Below are positions 46,370 through 56,114 of a stretch of 64,000 nt of DNA, piece by piece. The stretch's first letter is position 1. Every line of letters begins with the position of its first letter. Below the pieces are notes generated by a model, which saw only the letters and a program-made list of their open reading frames with translations, was not told the DNA's origin and made no database searches. Made by a program: the position numbers and the translations under genes. This stretch comes from Sipunculus nudus. Its lineage: Eukaryota; Annelida; Sipuncula; Golfingiida; Sipunculidae. The stretch covers positions 201,001 through 265,000 of the forward strand of contig JAPPUL010000068.1 in the NCBI GenBank assembly GCA_026874595.1. The letters run 5' to 3'.

Positions 46370-47573
46370 AACACTAAATGAGCATAAAGTAGATCTATTT
46401 ACAAAATGCATTGATTTTTGGAATGCAACAAAACATTATACTGAGCAAGGTTTATATCCCTATTTCAGGTCAATAGAATCAGCACAGGATACAGAAGTAT
46501 TTATAAATAAGAAAAAATATTTAATGCTTGGGTCAAATAGTTATATGGGCCTTACAAATCATCCTCAGATACTAAAAGCAGCAAAGGGTGCAATAGACAA
46601 ATATGGGTCTGGGAATGCAGGGTCAAGGTTTTTAAACGGAACACTTGATATACATAATAGATTAGAAGAGAAGCTAGCAGATTTTTTTGGCTTTGAAGAT
46701 GCACTACTTTTTGGGACGGGCTATCTTGCTAATCTTGGGGTAATATCAGCTTTAGTGGGGCCAAAAGATTACATTATAACAGATAAGATGGACCACGCAA
46801 GTATATTCGATGCATCTAGGCTATCATTTGGTAAATTGCTTAAGTTTAAGCATAATGACATGAAGGATTTAGAAAGGCTACTAAAAAGCTGTAATACTAA
46901 CCGTGGGAAGCTTGTTGTAGTTGATGGGGTATTTAGCATGGAAGGTGATATAGCTAATTTACCTGGCATTGTTGAGCTTTGCAAAAAATATAATGCTCGT
47001 ATAATGGTTGATGATGCGCATGGAACAGGAGTGCTTGGGAAAGGGGGGCGTGGGACTCCTAATTATTTTGACCTTGTAGACTCTATAGATATTCTTGTAA
47101 TAACGTTTTCTAAATCACTAGCCTCACTTGGTGGAGCGGCACTTGCATCAAAAGATGTGATATATTATCTTAAACATAAAGCAAGATCGTTAATATTTAG
47201 TGCAAGTATGCCTGCATCGGCTGTGGCAAGCGTTTCCAAGGCGCTGGATATTATACAAGAGGAACCCTCAAGAATTACAAGATTGTGGTATAATACCAAC
47301 AAAATGTTGTCTGCTCTTAATAAACTAGGTTTTAATACAGGGACAAGTAATACACCTATCATCCCAATTATAGTTGGAGGTATGGATGAGACTTTTATAT
47401 ACTGGAGAAAGCTAACTGATGCTGGTATTTTTGTAAATCCTGTTGTGCCTCCTGCCGTTCAACCAGGGCAATGTCTTATTCGTACAAGTTATATGGCAAC
47501 TCATACTGACGAACAGCTTGACTGGGCTTTGGAAGTTTTATCAAGTGCTGGAAAGGAGCTTAATTTAATTTAA
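46341..47573 (+). CDS. alpha-oxoamine synthase, serine palmitoyltransferase-like
   Basis: The 410-residue PLP enzyme has the family features GSNSYMGLTNHPQI, GSGNAGSRFLNGTLDIHNRLE, VDDAHGTGVLG and the PLP lysine near residue 258 in ITFSKSLASLGGA. The FSKSLASLGG and YPYFRSIESAQDTEV forms are those of bacterial serine palmitoyltransferase rather than BioF or Kbl. It would condense an amino acid with an acyl-CoA. The product could be a sphingoid base (3-ketosphinganine) or another oxoamine. It overlaps ahcY and is probably cotranscribed. Confidence 0.8.
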   Translation: MRVTTVLEHKTLNEHKVDLFTKCIDFWNATKHYTEQGLYPYFRSIESAQDTEVFINKKKYLMLGSNSYMGLTNHPQILKAAKGAIDKYGSGNAGSRFLNGTLDIHNRLEEKLADFFGFEDALLFGTGYLANLGVISALVGPKDYIITDKMDHASIFDASRLSFGKLLKFKHNDMKDLERLLKSCNTNRGKLVVVDGVFSMEGDIANLPGIVELCKKYNARIMVDDAHGTGVLGKGGRGTPNYFDLVDSIDILVITFSKSLASLGGAALASKDVIYYLKHKARSLIFSASMPASAVASVSKALDIIQEEPSRITRLWYNTNKMLSALNKLGFNTGTSNTPIIPIIVGGMDETFIYWRKLTDAGIFVNPVVPPAVQPGQCLIRTSYMATHTDEQLDWALEVLSSAGKELNLI

Positions 47574-48681
47574 TACCTTTTTTAAGTAGTTTATCTAATG
47601 CCTTTTGGCTATCCTCTTTTTGCTTCTTATCTTCCTGCCATATCGATAATTCGTATAATGACTTTTTATGTCTTATATAATGTTTTTTTATAACTACTTT
47701 AGTCTCTTCTCTATCCTTTGTTTTTGGGATAGTTGCATAAATATCATAAAGTAATACACCTGCTTTGCCTAACATACTAAGTTCATTTACATTATTATAA
47801 AAGCTTATCTTTTCTGCTTCTAAGTTAAGTTTAAATGTATCTATCGCCTTTATGACAAGTTTCTCGGAGCTTAAACTTCCAACCCCACTTGATACTCCAA
47901 TATATTCCATCGTTGCAATACTGCCACTTGATTTGTTTCTTACATTAAATATTTTAGATGCATCTGTTGATAAAAGCTCCCAGCTAGAATCTAGTGTCGC
48001 TTCAATACCATGTTTTTCCATCACTACGTCATTTGTAGACTCACTTTCCATTATACTATCTATTACATATAACGCCTTACCATAAAAAAGCTCTCTATTT
48101 AACTCGCCTTCCCTTCTATCTTCTAACTCGCCTTTACCTTTACCTTTAACTCCTATCTCTTTCATTTTATTCCCTCTCTCCTCACCCTCCTTTGGATAAG
48201 ATAATAGTATTAAAACTTCATAAAGCTTGCCGCTTAGCATAAATAAAGAACGGTATAATGTATAATTTACTTCTTCTTTTAGATACTTTTCATGCCTTGT
48301 AAAAATACCTTTTGCTATAAGTCTTCCTTTAAACTCTTCCACCTTTTCATATTTTATATTCTTATCTTTTTTAAGCTCTTTTATAAAATAATTTTCTATA
48401 TCTTTTAAAGCCCTTTCGCTTACTCTAACTTCTCCCATAACTCCATAACGGCTCTCAAACCCAACTACATTACTTGCATTACTAGATACATAATACCAGT
48501 CTATTGGGATCTTTATAGTTATACCTGAACTTGTATAACTATTAAATTCTCCTTTATAAACTTTAACTTTTTTTACATTACTTCTTTTTTCTATCTTCTT
48601 ATTATAACTTGTGCAGTTTGAGCTTACAATAACGTAGGATATTGATACTAATAAAACTATTAACCGGGCTGAGCCTTGCAA
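47560..48681 (-). CDS. predicted lipoprotein of unknown function
   Basis: The 373-residue product has a signal (ARLIVLLVSISYVIVSSNC) with a relaxed lipobox ending SSNC. The mature part has mixed beta/alpha look and two segments starting with ITIKIPIDWYYVSSN and GIEATLDSSWELLSTD, which may be an internal duplication of a PsbP-like or DUF1795-type module. A charged insert (KEGEERGNKMKEIGVKGKGK) lies between. Its end overlaps the oxoamine synthase by 14 bases on the other strand. Confidence 0.65.
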   Translation of the reverse strand: MQGSARLIVLLVSISYVIVSSNCTSYNKKIEKRSNVKKVKVYKGEFNSYTSSGITIKIPIDWYYVSSNASNVVGFESRYGVMGEVRVSERALKDIENYFIKELKKDKNIKYEKVEEFKGRLIAKGIFTRHEKYLKEEVNYTLYRSLFMLSGKLYEVLILLSYPKEGEERGNKMKEIGVKGKGKGELEDRREGELNRELFYGKALYVIDSIMESESTNDVVMEKHGIEATLDSSWELLSTDASKIFNVRNKSSGSIATMEYIGVSSGVGSLSSEKLVIKAIDTFKLNLEAEKISFYNNVNELSMLGKAGVLLYDIYATIPKTKDREETKVVIKKHYIRHKKSLYELSIWQEDKKQKEDSQKALDKLLKKGIKLN

Positions 48682-48922
48682 TACTTTGTTTACCTACCAC
48701 TAGCTTTTTTAATTATTTTAATATATATTGTTTATTATTTGTCCAACTTTAAATAGTATTTTGTTTTGAATTTATTACATATTATCTTTAGTTAGACGTA
48801 AATTATAACACTATATTTATCGGCTAATATTATTCTATAAGTGTTAAATAAAGATTGTATGCTAGATGTTTTAGGTTTTTTTTATACAAAAAAGTCGCTT
48901 AATGCTTAGTAGGAGAACACTA

Positions 48923-50104
48923 ATGAAAAAGATTAAGACAAAAGAATTTCAACAGGATAAAATAGACAATAATAAAAATTCTGCGCTTGAGCATAGGGTT
49001 GTTAAGGAAATAAGCACGACTAATAATAACTCTTCTTTCACTTCTAAAACAGAAGAGTTTTATGCTACTTTGAAAATGGCTAAAAATTCTAAAGTCTTAA
49101 TCGTTATTAAAGGCTATCCGGACCCTGATAGTATCGCTTGTGCTCTTACGTTCCAGTATATTGCACTGCATTACGCAATTGAGTCCACTATATTACATTT
49201 TGACGAAGTAAGTCATCCTGAAAATAAAGCTTTAATCAAAAAACTATCCATTGAGCTCGTAAGATATACTCAGGACTTCGATTTTAGTCCATATAAATAT
49301 CTTGTTTTCAACGATACGCAAACAACCGATTTAAATATAGATATATCTCCTGCTATTAAAAATTTAGTACTAATCGACCATCATAAAAACTTGGGAACTA
49401 AGGATTGTATCTTTACAGACATTAGAGAAGACGCAGGCTCAACAAGCGCTATATATACTGAATATCTTATACAAGGCCCCGTAAATTTGGAAAGTGGCAA
49501 TACTGATACCGTCAAGCTGGCAACTGCTCTTATGCATGGTATCCGAAGCGATACTAACAGCTTCCTTAATGCTCAAGGTATTGATTTTCTTGGTGCTGCT
49601 TACTTAAGCCAAATTACCGATAAGGAGCTTTTATCCATTATTTCACATCAATCGGTTTCAACTAAAACTATGGACATGACTCAAATAGCTTTACAAAATA
49701 AGGACATTAAAGGGACCTACTTATTTGCTGGGGTTGGTTTTGTTCGAGAGGATGATAGAGATGGTATTGGGCAAGTTGCTGATTATTTGCTACTTAGGGA
49801 TGGGATTGATACTGTCATTATATACGGAATCGTAGGCGGTAAGTATATCGATGGTTCTCTACGCACTACAAGCCATACTCTTGACCCGGATAAATGGATT
49901 AAAGATCTTTTTGGCTTTTCCGAAGATGGTAAACCTTTTGGGGGAGGAAGACGCGATAAGGGGGGATTTCAATTACCCCTTGGGGTCCTTGCTAGATGCT
50001 CTGATAAAGACCTACTTTGGAAAGTTACCAAGCATACTATCGAAGAAATATTCTACAATAAGATCGGTATCAAAACTAAAGACACTTCCGACAGCTTAAA
50101 CTAA
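48923..50104 (+). CDS. DHH-family phosphoesterase, NrnA/GdpP-like
   Basis: The start ATG 48923 has AGGAG seven bases upstream; an earlier ATG does not. The 393-residue product has the DHH motifs: DPDSIA (67-72), NDTQTTD near 130, DHHKN (152-156), and the DHHA1 motif GGGRRDKGGFQ near 353. The first 50 residues are polar and unstructured. Enzymes of this family cut short RNA, pAp or c-di-AMP/pApA. Which substrate applies cannot be told here. Confidence 0.85.
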   Translation: MKKIKTKEFQQDKIDNNKNSALEHRVVKEISTTNNNSSFTSKTEEFYATLKMAKNSKVLIVIKGYPDPDSIACALTFQYIALHYAIESTILHFDEVSHPENKALIKKLSIELVRYTQDFDFSPYKYLVFNDTQTTDLNIDISPAIKNLVLIDHHKNLGTKDCIFTDIREDAGSTSAIYTEYLIQGPVNLESGNTDTVKLATALMHGIRSDTNSFLNAQGIDFLGAAYLSQITDKELLSIISHQSVSTKTMDMTQIALQNKDIKGTYLFAGVGFVREDDRDGIGQVADYLLLRDGIDTVIIYGIVGGKYIDGSLRTTSHTLDPDKWIKDLFGFSEDGKPFGGGRRDKGGFQLPLGVLARCSDKDLLWKVTKHTIEEIFYNKIGIKTKDTSDSLN

Positions 50105-50262
50105 CGCTTTAACTCTTTTATCCTTTCGGCATCTTTCTTTAATATCCTATATTATGAATTGGCTTTTCTATTCTTTTCTATTAATTAGAGTCGCTTTTTT
50201 ACATAAACAGCTTGGCACAAATACATAGTTTATTCATATTCTTTATAAAATATAATTTATTC

Positions 50263-50406
50263 TCATCTGAAAAATCCTTCGCATATATCATGCGCCATCC
50301 TCTTTATCGCATACTTCATATAGTGCAATTCGTTTATTTGTACCTTTAGCCTCTCAATCTTTGAAAATCCTTTTTCAAGACCATTTTCGCCTTTATTTTC
50401 TTCCAC
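50263..50406 (-). CDS. small conserved-looking protein (47 residues)
   Basis: This small frame on the minus strand begins with GTG (50406-50404) after AAGGA nine bases upstream and ends with TGA at 50263. The sequence is protein-like with a helical end (KIERLKVQINELHYMKYAIK, RMAHDICEGFFR). It is the only coding candidate in the 362-base gap between the DHH gene and yraN, and lies 60 bases downstream of yraN on the same strand. Family unknown. Confidence 0.6.
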   Translation of the reverse strand: MEENKGENGLEKGFSKIERLKVQINELHYMKYAIKRMAHDICEGFFR

Positions 50407-50466
50407 TTTGCAAAATCCTTTTTACAACGTTTGTTTTTACCCTTTTTTTTTACTTTAACTCTTCCA

Positions 50467-50877
50467 CTATTCTACCCTTTCTAATATCTCTCCGTCTATC
50501 ACATCCTTTATATGTTCCAAGCCTAATTTACCCTCCCTTAGCTTTATTCCTATGTAGTCTATCCTTAATCCTTTCTCTCCTTTATCCTCCCCTCCTTTAT
50601 CCTCCCCTTTTTCTTCCAACATAAGATATTCTTGTGCTGACAGCAATATACGCCGCATTTGACGCTCAATTAGATGTTCTTCTACAGACCCATAGCTATC
50701 GCTTAATCTAAGCTTTACTTCTACAAATATTATATCTGAACCATCCTCTGCTATTATATCTATCTCTCCATATCGTGTCTTGTAATTCCTACCCAGTATT
50801 TTATAGCCTTCGCTTTTTAAATAGTAATACCCTATCTCCTCCCCTAATAACCCCACTACCTTTTTACCTAACTTCAC
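50467..50877 (-). CDS. yraN: YraN family (UPF0102) nuclease-fold protein
   Basis: The 136-residue product has GLLGEEIGYYYLKSEGYKIL, the nuclease-like motif NYKTRYGEIDIIAEDGSDIIFVEVKLR and RQMRRILLSAQEYL, as in UPF0102. The E-D-ExK arrangement resembles Holliday-junction resolvases, but activity is unproven. It overlaps the upstream gene by 14 bases. Confidence 0.92.
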   Translation of the reverse strand: MKLGKKVVGLLGEEIGYYYLKSEGYKILGRNYKTRYGEIDIIAEDGSDIIFVEVKLRLSDSYGSVEEHLIERQMRRILLSAQEYLMLEEKGEDKGGEDKGEKGLRIDYIGIKLREGKLGLEHIKDVIDGEILERVE

Positions 50878-51931
50878 CCTTTTCTAATACCTCCCCCAAC
50901 ACTTCCAACACTTCCTTTATTACTTCCATCCCCGCCCCTTTAATATAGCTTATAACAGCCTCATCAAATCTTACACCGCCGTGTCCTGCATTACTCATTT
51001 TCTCGGCTATTTGATTAACCACATTAATAGTTCTTATTTTATAAGAACTATTAGTACTTTTTTCTTCAGCATCACCAAAACCTTTATCAAAACCATCGCA
51101 TCTATCCTTTAGTCTTTTAGTTCCACCTTTGTATTCATATATTTTCACCCCTTTATTTACTCCTCCCTCATAACCTTCTATCTCGTACTTGGACGCTTGA
51201 CCCAAAACATTCAAAACACGTACGCTCCCTCTTAACTCTGTGCCATATTCCCCTTTCAAGCACAGTCTTAGCCTCAATAACAATAACTTATCTAAAAATA
51301 TAGACGGAATTGTTAAAAAACTTTTTTCTCCTTCTTTTACTAAAGTTTTAGCCCCTGCTTGTTCAAATTTATATACCTCTTCTAACATCAATTTTATTTT
51401 TTCCCGCTCTTCCAAAAGATTTCTTTCTTGTGACACGGCACCAGCAAGAATTAGATTATCCATATTTAATAGATTCTTTACATACCTCGAAAAATCAAGC
51501 CCTCGAAGTCCATAGCTTTTGCAATATCTTAGATAATCTCCATCAAATAATTCGTCATAAAAACTATGATACGATTTGTAAGCCCTATAATAATTATATA
51601 TTTCTTCTTCTTCTAATCCGTAATTATTATCTAAGTATACTTTAATTATTTTATACAATAACCCCTTATCTCTTAACCCCATTAACCGTCTGCTATAACC
51701 TCTTATCAGTTGTTCTATCCTCCCTGATTCCCCTCCTGATACTAGCTCTAGTAATATCATTTTATCCAAATCTTTTACCCGAAATAGATATTTAAAACCA
51801 ATTTCAAGCTCTCCTAGATAATAGCCATATATAGTATATTGTCTATTTATTCGTATCTTGTATCTTCCGCCTAAATAACTATGTATAACCTCACCTTGTA
51901 ATAACTCTCCTTTTTTTAACTTGTATTTCAT
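50864..51931 (-). CDS. hypothetical protein upstream of yraN
   Basis: The 355-residue protein has an N-terminal beta-rich region (LLQGEVIHSYLGGRYKIRI, YYLGELEIGFKYLFRVKDLDK) and a long helical body. Some spirochaete and Firmicute genomes have a FliK-like protein of similar look next to yraN, and a link is possible but not shown. A near-palindromic stretch occurs near the AAGAACTATTAG sequence at about 51030-51060. No signal or membrane segment. Confidence 0.6.
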   Translation of the reverse strand: MKYKLKKGELLQGEVIHSYLGGRYKIRINRQYTIYGYYLGELEIGFKYLFRVKDLDKMILLELVSGGESGRIEQLIRGYSRRLMGLRDKGLLYKIIKVYLDNNYGLEEEEIYNYYRAYKSYHSFYDELFDGDYLRYCKSYGLRGLDFSRYVKNLLNMDNLILAGAVSQERNLLEEREKIKLMLEEVYKFEQAGAKTLVKEGEKSFLTIPSIFLDKLLLLRLRLCLKGEYGTELRGSVRVLNVLGQASKYEIEGYEGGVNKGVKIYEYKGGTKRLKDRCDGFDKGFGDAEEKSTNSSYKIRTINVVNQIAEKMSNAGHGGVRFDEAVISYIKGAGMEVIKEVLEVLGEVLEKGEVR

Positions 51932-52086
51932 CTCTTTTTCACTTTTTTATTTATTTATTTCTACATTAAATCCATTTTTTACAATTTATTATTATGTTTT
52001 TTTCTACCTAATTAGGAAAACTATTACTTTTTAACCTTATTTAATATTCTTTAATATCAAGGTGTTTTTTTTAGCTTTTTTCTTGC

Positions 52087-52830
52087 ATGTTTAAATCTTT
52101 TATTCTGAACCTTTCTATTATTCAAATATATATTATTATGGGCTTTGGCTATTTACTAGTCATAATCTCATTCTTTACTCCCATCGCTTTGTTCTCTGAT
52201 TCTTATATGTTTTATCCTGAGTTGCAAATTGCTGCTTTTGTTTCCCGATTTATTCAAGATAACTTATTTAAACTGTTTACTTTGCCCATAATCATTTATC
52301 CATACTTCTTTACCATCGTTTTGCTACTCTTAAGCATTAACTCTATTAGAAATACATTATTTAACTTCTTCACTTTATCTTATAACAAAATACTGCCTTA
52401 TAAAACCTTAGCTTTTATTATTAGAGCTTTTAAGAAAATATTTGCACTAATTATCGCTTATCTACCCCTTGTCATAAACTTAATCGTTTATACTTCTTTT
52501 TATCTTATGCCTATTAAACCTTTTAATATTGCTGCTTTTGGAGTTTTTATTCTCGCTTTCATGTTGTTTTCTAGCTCTTACATAAAAGCAAAACGTCGTA
52601 AATACCATAGCCAGCAATTGCTTAGCTTCACCTTATTAGCTTTAGATTATGCTTTGCATAGCGTGCTCCTTGTTAGCATGACAATTATTATATTATATGA
52701 ACGAAATATTCTTATCTTACCATTTGCTTATCTTGCACTGCTAGGTTTTATTTTACTCTTTATTGGGCTTAGTATTATAGTTTATAAAAAATATCTTGCT
52801 CTAACTAAGTTTTATAGTAATGCAACATAA
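52087..52830 (+). CDS. polytopic membrane protein of unknown function
   Basis: The 247-residue protein has six or seven membrane helices, with short basic linkers (KAKRRKYHSQQ). No motif was recognised. The ATG has only a weak ribosome-site context. It lies alone between minus-strand genes. Codon use is T-rich, like the other plus-strand genes between 5 and 33 kb. Confidence 0.6.
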   Translation: MFKSFILNLSIIQIYIIMGFGYLLVIISFFTPIALFSDSYMFYPELQIAAFVSRFIQDNLFKLFTLPIIIYPYFFTIVLLLLSINSIRNTLFNFFTLSYNKILPYKTLAFIIRAFKKIFALIIAYLPLVINLIVYTSFYLMPIKPFNIAAFGVFILAFMLFSSSYIKAKRRKYHSQQLLSFTLLALDYALHSVLLVSMTIIILYERNILILPFAYLALLGFILLFIGLSIIVYKKYLALTKFYSNAT

Positions 52831-52938
52831 ATACTATTTTAAAAATCTGTTTTTAAAAAGACTAAACAGAGTTTTGCTCTTATAATGATATGCTTTATAC
52901 TAAAATCTCTTTTATGAACCAATTAGCTCGATGACAAT

Positions 52939-53213
52939 ATGAGATTAGGCATTGAGGCTGATAAACGTATTGTACCTCATTTCATTTATTCCGGCATTGA
53001 GGTTTTGGCCGGTTCTTGTTTCCCTAAGTATGTGCGACTCTTATTAACACTGGGTGTGAACATGCAGATGATATGTCTTCCTAAAGGCTTTTTTAGATAT
53101 TAACATCTCTTAAAAACAATATGAATAAAGCTTCTAACGCTTTGCCCATACTTACCGATTGGAAACTATCTCGTGAACCCAATTCTAATAAAATTAAAAC
53201 GCTCATTTGCTAA
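52939..53213 (+). pseudogene. decayed gene fragment
   Basis: Two short, protein-like frames follow one another. 52939-53103 gives 54 residues (EADKRIVPHFIYSGIEVLAG, SCFPKYVRLLLTLGVNMQM). 53121-53213 gives 30 residues (MNKASNALPILTDWKLSREP) in a different frame. A stop and a frameshift separate them, so I read this as a broken gene. It is the only content of the 422-base gap 52831-53252. Confidence 0.4.
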
Positions 53214-53252
53214 TTAGGTTTTACTTAGTTTGCCGTAGGCAGAAGAATTTAG

Positions 53253-53927
53253 TTATACCTTATGCCTTAAGAGCTTATCATGTGCCGCCTCAACAAATTG
53301 TTTGTAATCTTTACTCTTGAAAAAGGCACTACCCATTACAAATACATTTGCACCAAAAGACGCTACCTTCGCTATATTCTCAAGTGTAATCCCTCCGTCA
53401 ACCTCTATCTCTACATCATCATAACCCTGTTTTATTAGCTCATTCTTTAACTCCGATATCTTTGGCAGCGCCTCCTCGATTAACTTTTGACCACCAAAAC
53501 CAGGCTCAACTAACATAACAAGTACCATATCAACAAGCCTAAGATAAGGATATAGCTTTTCTATAGGTGTTTTAGGCTTAACTGAAAGCCCAAACTTCTT
53601 ACCATTTGCACGCACCCTCTCATATAAAGCATTTACATCTGATACCGCCTCTATATGATAGGTATATATATCACTTCCTGATGACATGAAACTATCTATT
53701 GTTTTATATGGCTCTTCTATCATAAAATGAGTATCAAATGGGAGGTCTATATACCTTCGCATATCCTTTATGAACTTAGAACCAAAGGTTAGATTCGGTA
53801 CAAAGTGATTATCCATAACATCAAAATGTATATAATCTACTTTTGCTTCTGAGAGTCTTATTAGCTCTTCTTTAAGCATTGAAAAATCTGATGAGAGTAT
53901 TGATGGTGCTATTTTCATTCTTTTCAT
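53253..53927 (-). CDS. rpe: ribulose-phosphate 3-epimerase
   Basis: The 224-residue TIM-barrel enzyme has APSILSSDFSMLKEEL, DYIHFDVMDNHFVPNLTFG, DTHFMIEEP and VMLVEPGFGGQKL, plus EVDGGITLENI. The metal ligands (His of IHFD, Asp, His of THFM, Asp of VDGG) are there. It interconverts ribulose 5-phosphate and xylulose 5-phosphate. It closes the priA-def-fmt-PASTA-rpe run on the minus strand. Confidence 0.96.
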   Translation of the reverse strand: MKRMKIAPSILSSDFSMLKEELIRLSEAKVDYIHFDVMDNHFVPNLTFGSKFIKDMRRYIDLPFDTHFMIEEPYKTIDSFMSSGSDIYTYHIEAVSDVNALYERVRANGKKFGLSVKPKTPIEKLYPYLRLVDMVLVMLVEPGFGGQKLIEEALPKISELKNELIKQGYDDVEIEVDGGITLENIAKVASFGANVFVMGSAFFKSKDYKQFVEAAHDKLLRHKV

Positions 53928-54051
53928 TGTCCTCTCTTCTTTTTTATTATGTAGTTACTATCTTAGGTTTATTATATTTTTTGTTTACTTTAATTTGTTT
54001 ACTTTCATAAAGCAGGTTTAGTGTAACTTTTGGTTTTAGGATTTAGAAACT

Positions 54052-55068
54052 CTATCTAGCTTCCTTATACTCTCTGCCATCAAGCAATACCTTCACTCTC
54101 TTACGTCCTTTACTCCGATAGGTGCGTACAACTTCATCTCCAAAATGCTTTTTGCCACTATATATTATTTCTAGCCCTCTATCTCCATCCACTTTTAGAG
54201 TTATTTCTACTAGATTACCCCTCTTATCCTTGAAAAATGGATGGGCCCTTGAAGGTATTCTAAAACGGGTTATATGATAATTTCTTATACCATCTCGCTT
54301 CATACCATAGGCATATACCCTAAAACCTATTTCTTCACCTCTATATAGTATCTCTCCCTTGTCTGCACTTTGACCTATTATCTTTCCATCATTTTTAGAT
54401 GCCAGCGTCATAACGTTTTTTATATTTACAAGAAGTCCTTTATCCGAAAGATATCTTGACACCTTCTCAATGTGCTTCCCTACATAATCCTCTATCAAAA
54501 CTTCGTTCTTAATATAACCACTACTTATTAAGAAATCAACTTTTGTACCGTCCCTCACCACGCTATTTCCTACAGGATTATGACTTATTACTAAGCCCTT
54601 AGACACCTTTTTACTCGGGCTTAGTAGAATATCACCTACAAGTAGTTTAGGTTTACTTTTATTTTTTGCTTTTAAAGTTATTAGTTCAAGCGCTTTTGAG
54701 AATTTAAGTTTCTTTAAATTTGGCATTATTTTAGGATTTGCCTTACTATAAGATACATAAAGCTTTATATTTTTTCCTTCCTTAAACTGTATATCTCGGG
54801 GTTCTGGATACTGCTTTATTACTGTATATAGACCATATTCTAAATTCTCTTTGGGGATTATTTGCAGTGTTAGTTTCTTATCAAGTGTCGCATTTAAGTT
54901 GTTTATTATCTGGCTTGCCTCAAGTATGTCCTTGCCCTCTAATAACGGAATCCGGATAAGCTCATCTTCTCCCACTACCATGAATATGTGATATGCACTT
55001 ACCGTTAGTAATAAAATTACTCCTATCAAAAATATTAATACTATTCGTAATATTCCTCTAAATAGCAT
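54052..55068 (-). CDS. membrane-anchored PASTA-domain protein, no kinase domain
   Basis: The 338-residue product has an N-terminal anchor (ILRIVLIFLIGVILLLTVSAY) and three PASTA-like units (about 35-110, 110-180, 185-255): IRIPLLEGKDILEASQII, SYSKANPKIMPNLKKLKF, VLIEDYVGKHIEKVSRYL. The C-terminal 80 residues are a basic domain. PASTA units bind peptidoglycan muropeptides. In the related Firmicute gene order priA-def-fmt-...-prkC-...-rpe, a PASTA Ser/Thr kinase sits in this place; here only the sensor part is present. Confidence 0.82.
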   Translation of the reverse strand: MLFRGILRIVLIFLIGVILLLTVSAYHIFMVVGEDELIRIPLLEGKDILEASQIINNLNATLDKKLTLQIIPKENLEYGLYTVIKQYPEPRDIQFKEGKNIKLYVSYSKANPKIMPNLKKLKFSKALELITLKAKNKSKPKLLVGDILLSPSKKVSKGLVISHNPVGNSVVRDGTKVDFLISSGYIKNEVLIEDYVGKHIEKVSRYLSDKGLLVNIKNVMTLASKNDGKIIGQSADKGEILYRGEEIGFRVYAYGMKRDGIRNYHITRFRIPSRAHPFFKDKRGNLVEITLKVDGDRGLEIIYSGKKHFGDEVVRTYRSKGRKRVKVLLDGREYKEAR

Positions 55069-55162
55069 CTTACTTGCTGCTCTTTACTTTTAGTTCTATA
55101 CTGCTTTACTACTGCTTTAGCGCTCTCTCCTTAGATAACACCTATATCCCTACTCTTTCTCA

Positions 55163-56110
55163 TTATATCCCTAATTTATTACCCAATGATAGCTTGTTCC
55201 CATTTAAAAACGTTTTATAGTCCATCGTTTTTTTACCCTCAGCTTGTAACTCCTCAATACATATTATCCCATCTCCTATCCGGATTTGTATCCCCACATC
55301 TTTATCACTTTTTATAATCTCTCCTGCATCCCCTACACTCTCATCGCTTACATACTTTATCTTCTCTATTACTAGCTTTTTACCTCTATAGTACGTGTAG
55401 CTCTTTGGCCATGCCTTATACGCACGTATTTGACAACTTAGTTCTTTATAGCTTGATGCCCAATTAATCTCTCCATCACTTTTTTTAAGCTTTTTACAGT
55501 AGGTCGCTTTACTCTCATCTTGCTTTACATAGCTTACTTCTCCTGATTTATAGCGATTCAATACCACATACAGGCACTTTGCTGACAATTTACTTAGTCT
55601 ATTATTTAAACTTACGTAGTCCTCATCTTCCCCTATCTCAAGCTCCTCTTGGTGTATTATATCTCCTGCGTCAAGACGCTCCACCATCCTTTGCGCTGTT
55701 ATCCCCGTTTTTACCTCGCCTGACAACAAGGCACTTTGTATTGGAGATGCACCCCTATATAAAGGCAATAAGGATGCATGGAGATTTACTGCATCATATT
55801 TTGCGATGCTAAGCACCTCTTTCGGCAAGATATACCCATAGGCGTTCACTATAACTAAATCTGGACCAAGCTCTTTTAGCTTTGATATCGTTAAATCGTC
55901 TTTAAAACTTTTCGGCTGGATACACTCTATTCCTTCTCTTTTCGCATATTCTTTTGGCTTTGGAATTAGCTCATCCTTTTTACCTCGTCCGCCTCGTTTG
56001 TCAGGCCCTGTATATATACATACTAAATCACTACTCTCTCCAAGAAGCTCAAGCGTCGGCATCACGTACTCTGGGGTCCCCATAAATACTGTCTTTAGAT
56101 TTCCTTCCAT
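55163..56110 (-). CDS. fmt: methionyl-tRNA formyltransferase
   Basis: The 315-residue product has TVFMGTPEYVMPTLELL, the folate-site VNAYGYILPKEVLSIAKYDAVNLHASLLPLYRGASPIQ with catalytic N-H-D, TGITAQRMVERLDAGDII, and a C-terminal OB-like domain. It formylates initiator Met-tRNA. It starts 4 bases after def, as is usual. Confidence 0.96.
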   Translation of the reverse strand: MEGNLKTVFMGTPEYVMPTLELLGESSDLVCIYTGPDKRGGRGKKDELIPKPKEYAKREGIECIQPKSFKDDLTISKLKELGPDLVIVNAYGYILPKEVLSIAKYDAVNLHASLLPLYRGASPIQSALLSGEVKTGITAQRMVERLDAGDIIHQEELEIGEDEDYVSLNNRLSKLSAKCLYVVLNRYKSGEVSYVKQDESKATYCKKLKKSDGEINWASSYKELSCQIRAYKAWPKSYTYYRGKKLVIEKIKYVSDESVGDAGEIIKSDKDVGIQIRIGDGIICIEELQAEGKKTMDYKTFLNGNKLSLGNKLGI

Positions 56111-56114
56111 CTAA

